From SHZI01 sp038214295 (GTDB lineage: Bacteria; Pseudomonadota; Gammaproteobacteria; Steroidobacterales; GCA-2729495), in NCBI GenBank assembly GCA_038214295.1, contig JBBQSA010000011.1, forward strand, positions 9,222-73,221: a DNA stretch of 64,000 bases, in the 5' to 3' direction. Position 1 is the first letter of the stretch. Each line of letters starts with the position of its first letter. Below are positions 37,896 to 47,617 of this stretch, piece by piece. Position numbers and translations under genes: made by a program. The notes beneath the pieces were generated by a model, which saw only the letters and a program-made list of their open reading frames with translations, ran no database searches and was not told where the DNA came from.

Positions 37896-40085
37896 TCACG
37901 CAGCCGAGCGCGACGCGCCCGCCACGGCTCGCGGGTAGAAAAGCTCGTTCCGGTCAGCCCGCGCCCGCAGGGTGTCCGGCACCCGGAAGCGGGGCCCGTA
38001 GGCCGCCGCGAGCCGGTCGCACTCCGCCACAAATTGCGGCAGGCCGACGGTCTCGATGAACGAGAGCGTGCCGCCCGTCCAGGGCGGATAGCCCCAGCCG
38101 AGGATCGAGCCGATGTCCGCGTCGGCTGGCTCTGTGACAACGCCCTCGTCGAAGCAACGGTAGGACTCCAGGGCCTGGATGTAGAGCAGGCGCTTCTTCA
38201 CCTCCTCCACGTCCGGCTGGGCTGACGCCGGCGGGTAGACGCCCGCGATACCGGGCCAGAGGAACTTCTTCCCGTCTTTCGGGTACTCGTAGAAGCCCTT
38301 GCCGTACTTCTTGCCCTTGCGGTCCAGCTGCTCCGCGAATTTCAGCGCGACGGCGATGGCGGACGGGCCCGTGTACTTGTCACCGAGGTCCACCTGCGTC
38401 TGCTTGTGGATCTTCGCGGAGAGTTCCAGGCTCACCTCGTCGTGCACGGCCAGCGGGCCGACCGGCATGCCCGCCTGCTTGCCGGCGTTCTCGATCAAGG
38501 CTGGCAGGACGCCCTCCTGCAACAGCGCCATGCCCTCGTTGCAGTAGGTCATGAAGACGCGACTCGTGTAGAAGCCCCGGCTGTCGTTGACGACGATCGG
38601 CGTCTTGCGGATCCGGGCCACGTAGTCGAGCGCTTTCGCCAGGCACTCATCGGAGGTCTTGCTGCCCAGGATTACCTCGACGAGCGGCATCTTGTCGACC
38701 GGCGAGAAGAAGTGCAGGCCGATGAAGCTCGCCGGCCGCTGCGAGGCCTCGGCGAGGCCCGTGATCGGCAGTGTGGAGGTGTTGGAGGCAAAGACGGCCG
38801 TGGCGGAGATCACCGCCTCGGTTTTCCGGGTGACGTCGGCCTTGATCTCGCGGCTCTCGAACACCGCCTCGATGACGAGTTCGCAGCCCTTGAGGTCTGC
38901 GTACTCCGATGTGGTGTGGATACGGCCAAGGATCGCCTCCATCTCGGCGGCCATCGTGCGCCCCTGGTCCACGCGCTTCTGCAGCAGCGCCCGCGAATAG
39001 TCCTTGCCCTTATCCGCCACCTCCAGGGTCGTGTCGAGCAGTACCACGTCCATGCCGGCCCGGGCCGACACATAGGCGATCCCCGCCCCCATCATCCCGG
39101 CGCCCAGCATGCCGAGGCGCGTGACCTGGGACTTCGGCACGCCGGCCGGGCGGCGCACCAGCTTGTCGGCGGCGCCCTTGTTGATGAACAGCGTGCGGGT
39201 CATGTTCCGGTACACGGGATTCATCAGCAGGGTGGTGAAGTAGCGCGCCTCGATCCGGAGCCCGGTATCGAAGGGCACGAGGCTGCCCTCGTAGACGGCA
39301 GACAGGATCGCGATGGGCGCCGGGTAGTTGTGCTGGGTCTTGTCGGCGATCAGGGCCGAGCCCGCCATGAAGGTCTGCTGGATGCCCGGGTGCAGCGCGC
39401 CCGCGCCGCCGGGCCACCGAAAGCCCTTCTTGTCCCAGGGCTGCACCGGGTCCGCGGCCTCCTTGAGCCATTTCCGTGCCACGTTCACCACGTCGGCGGC
39501 GGGCGCGAGGGCATGCACGATCCCCAGGGCCTTCGCCTTCGCGGGCTCCACGTGGGTTCCCTGGGTCATCAGCTCCAGCGCAGGCTGGATACCGATCAGG
39601 CGCGGCAGGCGCTGGGTGCCGCCGGCGCCCGGCAGCAAGCCGACCTGGACTTCGGGCAGGCCAACCACGGCCTTCGGATCGTCACTGAGGACGCGGAAAT
39701 GACAGGCAAGGCACAGCTCGAGCCCGCCGCCGAGCGCCGTGCCGTTGATCGCGGCGGCGACAGGCTTGCCGCAGGTCTCGAGCTTGCGGAGCGCAGCCGC
39801 GTAGCGGCTGATCTCGCGCATGAGTTCCGGTCCGGACACGCCGCTGCCGTAGATGTTGACGATGTCCATCAGGTCGGCGCCGGCGATAAAGGCGGCCTTG
39901 CCGGAGGTGATGACGGCCGCCTTGATGGCCGCGTCGGTCGCAATGCGCTCGACGGCGGCAACGAGCTCGGTCGTGAATGCCGGGGTGATGACGTTCATCG
40001 ACCGGCCCGGCAGGTCGATGGTGAGGGTCGCGATGCCGCCGGCATCGACGTCGATGCGGATCGCCTGGTTTACTGGCTTGCTCAT
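37896..40085 (-). CDS. FadB-type trifunctional enoyl-CoA hydratase / 3-hydroxyacyl-CoA dehydrogenase
   Basis: A 729-residue fusion of an N-terminal crotonase domain (IAGADLMDIV, NGTALGGGLELCLACHF) and a 3-hydroxyacyl-CoA dehydrogenase with Rossmann motif GMLGAGMMGAGIAYVSA, followed by FIGLHFFSPVDKMPLVEVI and the C-terminal dehydrogenase repeat. It performs steps two and three of beta-oxidation. The start at ATG 40085 lies 2 bp after the thiolase stop; the frame to 40136 is spurious. Length matches E. coli FadB (729). Confidence 0.95.
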   Translation of the reverse strand: MSKPVNQAIRIDVDAGGIATLTIDLPGRSMNVITPAFTTELVAAVERIATDAAIKAAVITSGKAAFIAGADLMDIVNIYGSGVSGPELMREISRYAAALRKLETCGKPVAAAINGTALGGGLELCLACHFRVLSDDPKAVVGLPEVQVGLLPGAGGTQRLPRLIGIQPALELMTQGTHVEPAKAKALGIVHALAPAADVVNVARKWLKEAADPVQPWDKKGFRWPGGAGALHPGIQQTFMAGSALIADKTQHNYPAPIAILSAVYEGSLVPFDTGLRIEARYFTTLLMNPVYRNMTRTLFINKGAADKLVRRPAGVPKSQVTRLGMLGAGMMGAGIAYVSARAGMDVVLLDTTLEVADKGKDYSRALLQKRVDQGRTMAAEMEAILGRIHTTSEYADLKGCELVIEAVFESREIKADVTRKTEAVISATAVFASNTSTLPITGLAEASQRPASFIGLHFFSPVDKMPLVEVILGSKTSDECLAKALDYVARIRKTPIVVNDSRGFYTSRVFMTYCNEGMALLQEGVLPALIENAGKQAGMPVGPLAVHDEVSLELSAKIHKQTQVDLGDKYTGPSAIAVALKFAEQLDRKGKKYGKGFYEYPKDGKKFLWPGIAGVYPPASAQPDVEEVKKRLLYIQALESYRCFDEGVVTEPADADIGSILGWGYPPWTGGTLSFIETVGLPQFVAECDRLAAAYGPRFRVPDTLRARADRNELFYPRAVAGASRSAA

Positions 40086-40087
40086 GG

Positions 40088-41296
40088 TCAGACCCGCTCG
40101 ATGATGGTGGCGGTGCCCATGCCGGCACCGATGCACAGGTTGATCAGCGCCGTGCTTTTCTGCCGGCGCTCCAGCTCGTCGAGGACGGTGCCGAGGATCA
40201 TCGCACCGGTGGCGCCGAGTGGGTGCCCCATCGCGATCGCCCCGCCGTTGACGTTGATCCGGTCGTGGGGAATCTCCAGCTCCTGCATGAAGCGCAGGAC
40301 AACGGACGCGAAGGCCTCGTTCAGCTCGAAGAGGTCGATGTCCCCGGCCTGCATCCCGCAGCGCTTGAGCACCTTCCGGGCCGACGGCCCCGGCCCGGTG
40401 AGCATGATCGTGGGCTCCGAGCCAATCGACGCGAAGCCGACGATGCGGGCCCGGGGCTTCAGCCCCAACGCCTTGCCCATCTCCCGGCTGCCGACGAGGA
40501 CGCCCGCGGCGCCGTCGACGATCCCCGAGGAGTTGCCGCCGGTGTGCACGTGGTTAATGCGCTCCACTTCCGGGTAGCGCTGCAGGGCCACGGAATCGAA
40601 ACCGAACTGCTCGCCCATCGTCGTGAATGCGGGCTTGAGCTCGGCAAGCCCGGCCGCCGTCGTGTCCGGGCGCATGTGCTCGTCCTGCGCCAGCAGCGTG
40701 AAGCCGAGAGAGTCCCGGATCGGCAGCACAGACTTGGTGAACCAGCCAGAAGACCAGGCGTGCGCGGCGCGTTTCTGGCTTTCTGCCGCGTAGGCGTCGC
40801 AGTCCTCGCGGCTGATGCCGTACTTGGTGGCGATCAGGTCGGCGCCGATCCCCTGCGGGGCGAAGTAGGTCTTGTAGGCCACGTGGGGGTCGCTCGCCAT
40901 CGCGCCGCCGTCGGAACCCATGGGCACGCGGGACATGGATTCGACACCGCCGCCGATGCACAGGTCAGACTGGCCGGACATGACCTGGGCCGCCGCCGTG
41001 TTCACCGCCTCGAGGCCCGAGGCGCAGAAGCGGTTCAGCTGCTTGCCCGGCACGTTCTCGGCGTAGTCGGCGTTCAGCACGGCAACGCGGGCGATGTCTG
41101 CGCCCTGCTCGCCCACCGGCGACACGCAGCCCATAATCACGTCGTCGAGGCGACTCGTGTCCAGCTGGTTCCGGTCACGCAGCGCCTTCAGCACCTGGGT
41201 CAGGAGCTCGATGGGCGTGACCTCGTGAAGGGAGCCGTTCGGCTTGCCGCGCCCACGGGGCGTGCGGACATGATCGTAGATGAAGGCGTCAGCCAT
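40088..41296 (-). CDS. acetyl-CoA acyltransferase (thiolase)
   Basis: A 402-residue thiolase performing the last step of beta-oxidation. Catalytic cysteine in NRFCASGLEAVN, the GGVESMSRVPMG loop, the GGAIAMGHPLGATG histidine and the second cysteine in CIGAGMGTATI are all present. The start is ATG at 41296 with an AGGGG ribosome-binding region. It opens the seven-gene fatty-acid operon; 130 bp separate it from the glutamine-synthetase-like gene on the same strand. Confidence 0.95.
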   Translation of the reverse strand: MADAFIYDHVRTPRGRGKPNGSLHEVTPIELLTQVLKALRDRNQLDTSRLDDVIMGCVSPVGEQGADIARVAVLNADYAENVPGKQLNRFCASGLEAVNTAAAQVMSGQSDLCIGGGVESMSRVPMGSDGGAMASDPHVAYKTYFAPQGIGADLIATKYGISREDCDAYAAESQKRAAHAWSSGWFTKSVLPIRDSLGFTLLAQDEHMRPDTTAAGLAELKPAFTTMGEQFGFDSVALQRYPEVERINHVHTGGNSSGIVDGAAGVLVGSREMGKALGLKPRARIVGFASIGSEPTIMLTGPGPSARKVLKRCGMQAGDIDLFELNEAFASVVLRFMQELEIPHDRINVNGGAIAMGHPLGATGAMILGTVLDELERRQKSTALINLCIGAGMGTATIIERV

Positions 41297-41426
41297 GGGA
41301 GTCCCCTGTCGTTCTGGTTATTGGGCGGCGGCGGGACCCTTCTGTGGGTCGGCGCCGGCACCAGGCCCAAGCCTACGCCCGCGGACCCGATTCAGGAAAT
41401 GCCCCGGTGCCGGCGCCGGAACCAGG

Positions 41427-42818
41427 TCAGACGGCGCCCAGGTACCACTCGTAGTCGAGCCCCGGCACCTCAGCGTGGTAGGCCTCCGCCTCGAAGCGCC
41501 GCGCCGCGCCGTAGACCCGGCAGAACTCCGCGCCAAAGTAGTCTGGCCACAGCTCGCTCGCGTCAAAGGCGGCCAGGGCAGTCTCCCAGCGGGGCGAGGT
41601 GCCCGTGGGCGGGCTCACGGCCTCGCCTTCCCGGACCATGGGCGGCGGCTCGACCCGCGCGGTGATGCCCGCGTGGGCGGCCGCCAGGATGGCCGCCATC
41701 GCCAGGTAGGGGTTGCAGTCAGCGCCGGCCACCCGGTGCTCGAGGCGCACGTTGGCATCGTCAGAGGTGGGAATGCGCAGCGCGACCTGCCGGTGATTCG
41801 GCCCCCAGTTCGGGGCGATGGGCACGAAGAAGCCGGGCCGGAAACGCCGGTAGGAGTTCGCATTGGGGGCGAAGATAGCCAGGGACTCCGGGATCGCCGC
41901 CAGCATGCCGCCCACCGCGTGCCGCAGCGTGTCCGGATAGGCGTCCGGGGTCAGCACCGGCGGGTGCGGGGCAAAGACATTACGCCCGTCCCGGTCGAGC
42001 AGGCTGAAGTGCACATGCATGCCAGAACCGTCCAGGTCCCGGAACGGCTTCGCCATGAAGGTGGCGGCGAGCCCCTGCTGGCGGGCGCTGCCGCGAATGA
42101 GCCGCCGCAGGAGGATGGCATGGTCGCAGGCGGCGAGCGCGTCGTTCTCGTGATGCAGGTTCACCTCGAACTGGCCCGCGCCGTACTCGGACACGATGGC
42201 GCCCGCCGGCACGCCCTGGATCTCCGCCGCCGACGACACCTGCGCGAAGAAGTCGTCCAGGTCGTGCAGGTCCTCGAGGCTGTAGGCCCGGGGACCGGCC
42301 GGACGGCGGCTGCTGCCAGGCACCTGACCCGCGCGCGTGCGGGGCACCTCGCCGCTCACGTCATCCAGCAGGTAGAACTCGTACTCGACGGCGACGACCG
42401 CCGTGAGTCCGAGATCGGCAAAGCGTGCCAGCACGCGGGCGAGTACGTGACGGGCGTCGGCGAAGTACGGCCGGCCGTCGCGCTCGTACATGGAGATCAG
42501 GCACTGGCCGAGCGGCATCTTCGACCAGGGCACCGGGGCGAGGGAGCCGGGCACTGGCAGGCAGACGTAGTCGGGGTCACCGTCGTCGCTGCCATGAACG
42601 AGGCCATCGATGAGGGAACCCCGGCTGTCGAGCAGTATCCCGGTGGCAGGAAAGGAGATGCCATCGCGGTACAGGCCGGCGAGCTCGCGGCGGCTGACGC
42701 GCTTGCCGCGCAGAATGGCGTTGAGGTCCGGCAGCAGCAGCTCGACCGCGCGAACCCCGGGATTGGCAGCGAGGAAGCTGGCGGCCTCCGGCGGCACTTC
42801 TTTGCGTTTGGTGGTCAT
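41427..42818 (-). CDS. glutamine synthetase family protein (gamma-glutamyl-polyamine synthetase-like)
   Basis: A 463-residue glutamine-synthetase fold protein. Metal-binding motifs VAVEYEFYLLD, EYGAGQFEVNLHHENDALAA and HVHFSLLDRDG are present, along with NANSYRRFRPG and RIPTSDDANVRLEHR. It resembles PuuA-type gamma-glutamylputrescine synthetases more than GlnA; substrate not determined. It is divergent from purU, 79 bp apart, and upstream of the fatty-acid operon with no obvious link. Confidence 0.88.
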   Translation of the reverse strand: MTTKRKEVPPEAASFLAANPGVRAVELLLPDLNAILRGKRVSRRELAGLYRDGISFPATGILLDSRGSLIDGLVHGSDDGDPDYVCLPVPGSLAPVPWSKMPLGQCLISMYERDGRPYFADARHVLARVLARFADLGLTAVVAVEYEFYLLDDVSGEVPRTRAGQVPGSSRRPAGPRAYSLEDLHDLDDFFAQVSSAAEIQGVPAGAIVSEYGAGQFEVNLHHENDALAACDHAILLRRLIRGSARQQGLAATFMAKPFRDLDGSGMHVHFSLLDRDGRNVFAPHPPVLTPDAYPDTLRHAVGGMLAAIPESLAIFAPNANSYRRFRPGFFVPIAPNWGPNHRQVALRIPTSDDANVRLEHRVAGADCNPYLAMAAILAAAHAGITARVEPPPMVREGEAVSPPTGTSPRWETALAAFDASELWPDYFGAEFCRVYGAARRFEAEAYHAEVPGLDYEWYLGAV

Positions 42819-42897
42819 GGATTCCCCCGGGATTCCCCCGGGCGTCGATTCTGACCAATCCCGGCCGCCGCGTCGATCCTGCTACCATTCGGATCGC

Positions 42898-43758
42898 ATG
42901 TCCGACGCGCATTCCTTCATTTTGACCGTGGTTTGTCCCGATACCGTCGGGATCGTCGCCGCAGTGGCCGGGTACCTCACCGACCAGCATTTCTTCATCG
43001 AGGAATCCACCCACTTTGGCGACGCCGACACCGGCACCTTCTTCATGCGCACCCGGTTTATACCCCGCGAGGTGGACTTCTCCCGCGGTGCCTTTGCTGC
43101 CGGCTTTGCCGGTATCGCCGCCCGCTTCTGCATGGACTGGCAGGTCTACGACACCCGCGTCCTGCCCCGCGTCCTGATCATGGCCTCCAAGTACGACCAC
43201 TGCCTCAATGACCTGCTGTACCGCTACCGGACGGGAGCGCTCCGGATGACGATCCCGGCGATCGTTTCCAACCACATGGATCTCGCTGGCCTGGCCAGCT
43301 GGCACAAGGTGCCCTACTTCCACGTGCCCGTGACGCCGGAGAACAAGTCGGCAGCCGAGGCGCGCCTGATGGAGATCACCGACGACACCCGGGCCGACCT
43401 GATCGTCCTGGCGCGCTACATGCAGATCCTGTCCCCCGCCCTGTGCGCACAGTACCCGGGCCGGATCATCAACATCCACCACTCGTTCCTGCCGGGCTTC
43501 AAGGGCGCCAGGCCCTACCACGAGGCGCACCGGCGCGGCGTGAAACTGATCGGCGCGACGGCCCACTACGTCACGGCCGACCTCGACGAGGGCCCGATCA
43601 TCGAGCAGGCTGTCGAGCGCGCCGACCACACGATGTCGCCCGACGATCTCGCCGCGATTGGCCGCGACGTGGAGTCACTCACGCTGGCCCGGGCGGTCAA
43701 GCTCCAGCTGGAGCACCGGGTTTTCGTGAACGGAACGAAGACGGTCGTCCTGCGCTGA
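42898..43758 (+). CDS. purU: formyltetrahydrofolate deformylase
   Basis: A 286-residue two-domain enzyme: N-terminal ACT domain (residues ~1-80, VCPDTVGIVAAVAGYL), then a formyltransferase-like domain with INIHHSFLPGFKGARPY, ATAHYVTADLDEGPII holding the catalytic Asn-His-Asp set. It hydrolyses 10-formyl-THF to formate and THF, balancing C1 pools. ATG 42898 fits; the longer frame reaches into the divergent gene. The DAHP synthase and c-di-GMP genes follow. Confidence 0.95.
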   Translation: MSDAHSFILTVVCPDTVGIVAAVAGYLTDQHFFIEESTHFGDADTGTFFMRTRFIPREVDFSRGAFAAGFAGIAARFCMDWQVYDTRVLPRVLIMASKYDHCLNDLLYRYRTGALRMTIPAIVSNHMDLAGLASWHKVPYFHVPVTPENKSAAEARLMEITDDTRADLIVLARYMQILSPALCAQYPGRIINIHHSFLPGFKGARPYHEAHRRGVKLIGATAHYVTADLDEGPIIEQAVERADHTMSPDDLAAIGRDVESLTLARAVKLQLEHRVFVNGTKTVVLR

Positions 43759-43796
43759 CGATACGTTGGCGAAGCCGGCCCGGCCGCCCGCCCCGC

Positions 43797-46277
43797 TCAG
43801 CTGGGTGATGGCAGGATGGAGCCGGCCGTTCGGGCCGCCACGCCCGGGGCCCCCACCGGCGTGCGATCCCCGTTGCGCGTGCGCAGCTGCTCCTCGTATC
43901 GCACCAGCCAATCCCCGAAGGCCGGTGCCGCCATCGGCCTGCTGATGCAGAAGCCCTGACCAAGGTCGCATTGCATACTCGCCAGCAGGTCGATGGCCGA
44001 CTCCGATTCGATTCCTTCGGCGCAGACGACGAGACCCATGTTGTGTGCCAGGTCAATAGTGGACCGAACGATCAGTGCGTCCTCAGGGCTTCCAGTCAGG
44101 TTCAGGACGAAGGACTTGTCGATCTTGAGCTCGTGAAGCGGCAGGCTGCGAAGCTGCGCGAGCGATGAGTACCCGGTGCCGAAGTCATCAATCGAAAAGT
44201 GTACGCCGGCATCCCGGAGGCGCTTCATGACTTCCCTGGTGTAGTGCATGTCGCGAATCACGGTGCTTTCAGTCATCTCCAGCGTCATCTGGCCCGGGTG
44301 AACGTTGCTCAGGCGAAGCAACTCCATGATTCGATCCGCAAAGCCCTCCTCCGCCAGGTCGAGCGCCGACACATTCACCGACACGGCCAGATCGATTCCG
44401 AGGGAGCTCCACGCACGGATCTGGCGGATGACCTTGGCCAGGACCAGCTGGGTCAGTTGGCCAATCAGGCCAGACTGCTCAGCCAGCGTGATGAATTCGT
44501 CCGGCGCCACCAGTCCCCGGACGGGATGCCGCCAGCGCACCAGTGCCTCGGCTTGCCGGATCCGGCGGGTGCGGAGATCCATTTTGGGCTGGTAGTGGAT
44601 TTCCATCTGGTCGTGCTCGAGCGCCACGGCCAGATCGCTCAGCAGGCTGAGCCGGCGCAGGTGATTCTCGTCCTGCCCGATCGCGTAGATGTCGATTTCC
44701 CGGCCACTGGCGCGGGCCGCGTACAGGGCGATTTCGGCGCGCCGGAGCAGTGTCTCGGAATCCTCACCGTGCGCCGGAAACAGGCAGACACCCACCGTCA
44801 CGTCAATCCGCACCTGCGCCTCCGGCAGCCGTAGCGGCTCCACCGTTGCGTTCAGGATGCGCTGCGCCGCCTGGCGCGCTGCGGCTTCGCTGACGTCTTC
44901 CAGGAGAAGGACAAAGCCGTTGCCACCATAGCGTGCCACCGTGTCCGCCGTCCGCGCCTGATCAACCAACCGCCGGCCGATCTCCTGGAGCACACTGTCG
45001 CCGGTGTGATGGCCGAGCGAGTCGTTGATCGCCTTGAAGGCCACGATATCCACGAGCAGAAGGGCACCGGATCGATGCTCACGCGTTGTGCGCGCCAGGG
45101 CCACGGTAATCCGGTCCCGCAGGGCGAGGCGGTTCGGCAGGCCTGTAAGGCCGTCATGCTGGGCCTGATGGATAATCCGGGCCTCACGGCGGGCAATACC
45201 TGCCTGCATGTCATCAAATGCGTCCGACAGCAGGCCGAATTCATCCTGGCGCGACATCCGGATCTGCTCACCGTAGAAACCGCCCGCGATGCGCCGGGCG
45301 GCCTCTGCCAGCTCCCGCAGGGGCCGGGTCACACTCCTTGCCACGAGGCGCGCGGCTGCGATGGCGAGCAGCAGCGCGACCGCAACGATGACAAGAACCT
45401 TCACGACGAGGTTGTGAAGCCCCAGCAAGGCCTCGTCCATCGAAGTCTGCAGGACTGCGACCAGCGTGTGCCCCGCTCCCGGCAACGGAGAGCGGCGTGT
45501 GAGATAACTGGTTTCTGCAACCTGCAGTTCGACCGGACGGCCGGCGGTGATGCCGGCAAGGCTCAGCGCGTCAGGCATCGCACCCCTGACGACGGGCGTT
45601 AGAGTGGAGGCCAGCAGGCGGGGGCTGTCGGCCGCTGCGAACGAGACATCGAGATTGGTCAGGTCCTTGAAGGCGCGCGCCAGCGCGTCATCAATCACGA
45701 AGCCGATGCACACCCAGCCAATGAGCTCGGGGGCGCGAACGGGTGTGACGACAATCTGGTAGGCGCCGCCACCCGGAATCAGGATGGCATCCGCGGTTGA
45801 CCTGCCATCGCTGGAATCCGTGAGCATGGCCGCGTAGGGAAACTGGTCGGAGTCGCCCTTGGCGCCACGGGCGGTGAAGGCGTGCGTGCTCGTCACGATC
45901 GTGGCATCCCTGGCGATAAAGGCTGCGAGGTCCGCCTTCACGCGACTCCCATGGTTTGCCAGCACGGACTCGATGGTCTCGGTATCGCTGGTGGCAATCG
46001 CCTCCTTGAACCCGTAGTCACTGGCAAGAATCCTGACTGCAGTCGACAGCTGGATGGCCCGCTCGGCGAGCAGGCGCTCGAACACCCGCTGGCCGACCTC
46101 GAGCTCGTGATCGGCCTTCTGTAGCGCGTCGTCCCGGAGCGCATCCAGCGACGCGAGCACCGTGATCGACTGCACAAGTGCGACCAGCCCCAGGATGACC
46201 AGGAAGATACGGTTGGTGAAACTGCGGTTCACGACGCGGACCCGACGAGCCAACGTACACGAGAGGTCATCGAACAC
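43797..46277 (-). CDS. membrane c-di-GMP phosphodiesterase with degenerate GGDEF and EAL domains
   Basis: An 826-residue protein: N-terminal membrane segment (IFLVILGLVALVQSITVLA), an extracytoplasmic sensor region of ~240 residues, a second membrane segment, a HAMP (residues ~310-370), a GGDEF domain and an EAL domain. The GGDEF site reads GGNGF, so cyclase activity is unlikely, yet the inhibitory RxxD is present (RTAD, five residues before). The EAL motif (AEALVRWRHP) and DDFGTGYSSL loop are intact, suggesting phosphodiesterase activity. Start is GTG at 46277; GTG at 46232 is possible. It is convergent with purU. Confidence 0.92.
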   Translation of the reverse strand: MFDDLSCTLARRVRVVNRSFTNRIFLVILGLVALVQSITVLASLDALRDDALQKADHELEVGQRVFERLLAERAIQLSTAVRILASDYGFKEAIATSDTETIESVLANHGSRVKADLAAFIARDATIVTSTHAFTARGAKGDSDQFPYAAMLTDSSDGRSTADAILIPGGGAYQIVVTPVRAPELIGWVCIGFVIDDALARAFKDLTNLDVSFAAADSPRLLASTLTPVVRGAMPDALSLAGITAGRPVELQVAETSYLTRRSPLPGAGHTLVAVLQTSMDEALLGLHNLVVKVLVIVAVALLLAIAAARLVARSVTRPLRELAEAARRIAGGFYGEQIRMSRQDEFGLLSDAFDDMQAGIARREARIIHQAQHDGLTGLPNRLALRDRITVALARTTREHRSGALLLVDIVAFKAINDSLGHHTGDSVLQEIGRRLVDQARTADTVARYGGNGFVLLLEDVSEAAARQAAQRILNATVEPLRLPEAQVRIDVTVGVCLFPAHGEDSETLLRRAEIALYAARASGREIDIYAIGQDENHLRRLSLLSDLAVALEHDQMEIHYQPKMDLRTRRIRQAEALVRWRHPVRGLVAPDEFITLAEQSGLIGQLTQLVLAKVIRQIRAWSSLGIDLAVSVNVSALDLAEEGFADRIMELLRLSNVHPGQMTLEMTESTVIRDMHYTREVMKRLRDAGVHFSIDDFGTGYSSLAQLRSLPLHELKIDKSFVLNLTGSPEDALIVRSTIDLAHNMGLVVCAEGIESESAIDLLASMQCDLGQGFCISRPMAAPAFGDWLVRYEEQLRTRNGDRTPVGAPGVAARTAGSILPSPS

Positions 46278-46395
46278 CTGCTACCAAAACTTGCCCACGA
46301 CGCAGGGTGACGAGGCACCATTTGAGACAACCGCCACCACACAGCGCACGGTAGCGAGGCCGGGCCGCGGGGGTCCGTGAGTTATGTCACATTTG

Positions 46396-46412
46396 CCGCC
46401 GCGGCGCGGCGG
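46396..46412. repeat. GC hairpin after DAHP synthase
   Basis: CCGCCGCG and CGCGGCGG separated by one base form a perfect 8-bp stem, 10 bp after the aroF/G-type gene's stop on the minus strand. No U-run follows, so it is a weak terminator candidate only. The rest of 46278-46395 holds no gene that I can see. Confidence 0.3.
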
Positions 46413-46422
46413 TGCGGCGCAA

Positions 46423-47508
46423 TCAGGCGGACTTGCGCGCCTGGACGACGGGTTTCAGCAGCACCGCCAGTTCCCGCAGCGAGCGCTCGGTAGTCGCCCA
46501 GTCGATGCAGCCGTCGGTCACCGACACCCCGTAGCGGAGCTTCGACCGGTCAGCCGGGATCTCCTGGTTACCGGCCTCCAGGTTGCTCTCCAGCATCAGT
46601 CCGATGATTGAGCGATTGCCGTTCACCACCTGCTCGATGCAGTCCCGCGCGACCAGCGGCTGCAGGGACGGGTCCTTGTTGGTATTGCCGTGGCTGCAAT
46701 CGACGACGATGCGCTCCGGCAGCCCAGCCTTGCGCAGCTCCTGCTCGCACAGGGCGACGCTCACGGAATCGTAGTTGGGACGGCCGGCGCCACCCCGGAG
46801 CACGACGTGCCCGTAGCCATTGCCGCGAGTCTGCATGACGGCCGTCCGGCCCTCCTCGTTGATGCCGAGAAAATGATGGGGCTGGCGCGCCGACTTCAGG
46901 GCATTGATCGCGACCGTCAGCGACCCGTCGGTGCCGTTCTTGAAGCCCACCGGCGTGGACAAACCGCTGGCCATCTCCCGGTGGGTCTGGGATTCCGTCG
47001 TGCGCGCGCCAATGGCGTTCCATGTGATGAGGTCGCCCAGGTACTGGGGCATGATCGGGTCGAGCGCCTCCGTGGCTGTCGGCAGACCGAGCTTTGCGAG
47101 GTCCAGCAACAGGCCGCGCGCCACGCCGATGCCCTTCTCGATGTGGAAGGAGTCATCCATGTCCGGGTCATTGATGAGGCCCTTCCAGCCCACCGTGGTC
47201 CGGGGTTTCTCGAAATACACCCGCATGACGATCACGAGGGTGTCGCTGACCGCGTCCGCCAGGGTCTTCAGGCGGCGGGCGTAGTCCATGGCGGCCGTCA
47301 GGTCGTGGATCGAGCAGGGCCCGACCACGACGAACAGGCGCGCATCGCGGCCGTCGATGATGTTCTGCAGGGTCCGCCGGCTGCGCAGGATGAAACCCTC
47401 CAGCGCGGGGCTCAAGGGATAGTCGACCTTCACCTGGGCCGGGGGCGGCAGGATCGTGCGGGCCGTGACGTTGACGTTGTAGATCTGGCTCTCGCCGGGG
47501 GTGCTCAT
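46423..47508 (-). CDS. 3-deoxy-7-phosphoheptulonate synthase (DAHP synthase, class I)
   Basis: A 361-residue AroF/G/H-type enzyme that condenses PEP with erythrose-4-phosphate, the first step of the shikimate pathway. VVGPCSIHD is the PEP site, MRVYFEKPRTTVGWKGLINDP and IGARTTESQTHR are signature blocks, and DCSHGNTNKDP holds the metal-binding histidine. The start at ATG 47508 (MSTPGES) is preferred over GTG 47535. Isoform (feedback type) cannot be read from sequence. Confidence 0.95.
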   Translation of the reverse strand: MSTPGESQIYNVNVTARTILPPPAQVKVDYPLSPALEGFILRSRRTLQNIIDGRDARLFVVVGPCSIHDLTAAMDYARRLKTLADAVSDTLVIVMRVYFEKPRTTVGWKGLINDPDMDDSFHIEKGIGVARGLLLDLAKLGLPTATEALDPIMPQYLGDLITWNAIGARTTESQTHREMASGLSTPVGFKNGTDGSLTVAINALKSARQPHHFLGINEEGRTAVMQTRGNGYGHVVLRGGAGRPNYDSVSVALCEQELRKAGLPERIVVDCSHGNTNKDPSLQPLVARDCIEQVVNGNRSIIGLMLESNLEAGNQEIPADRSKLRYGVSVTDGCIDWATTERSLRELAVLLKPVVQARKSA

Positions 47509-47617
47509 GGGTGCCAAGGATAGTGGGCTGGCCACGGGCCGGGCAACATGTGGCTGGCCGCCCTGTAGAATGGGCGGCTGAAAAACCGCTTCCCGTCAGT
47601 CAATCCGGAGCCCGATA

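Noticed and set aside
38406..40577. 723-residue open frame opposite fadB and the thiolase
   Set aside because: A GC-driven shadow of well-recognised genes, with no motifs or conserved context.
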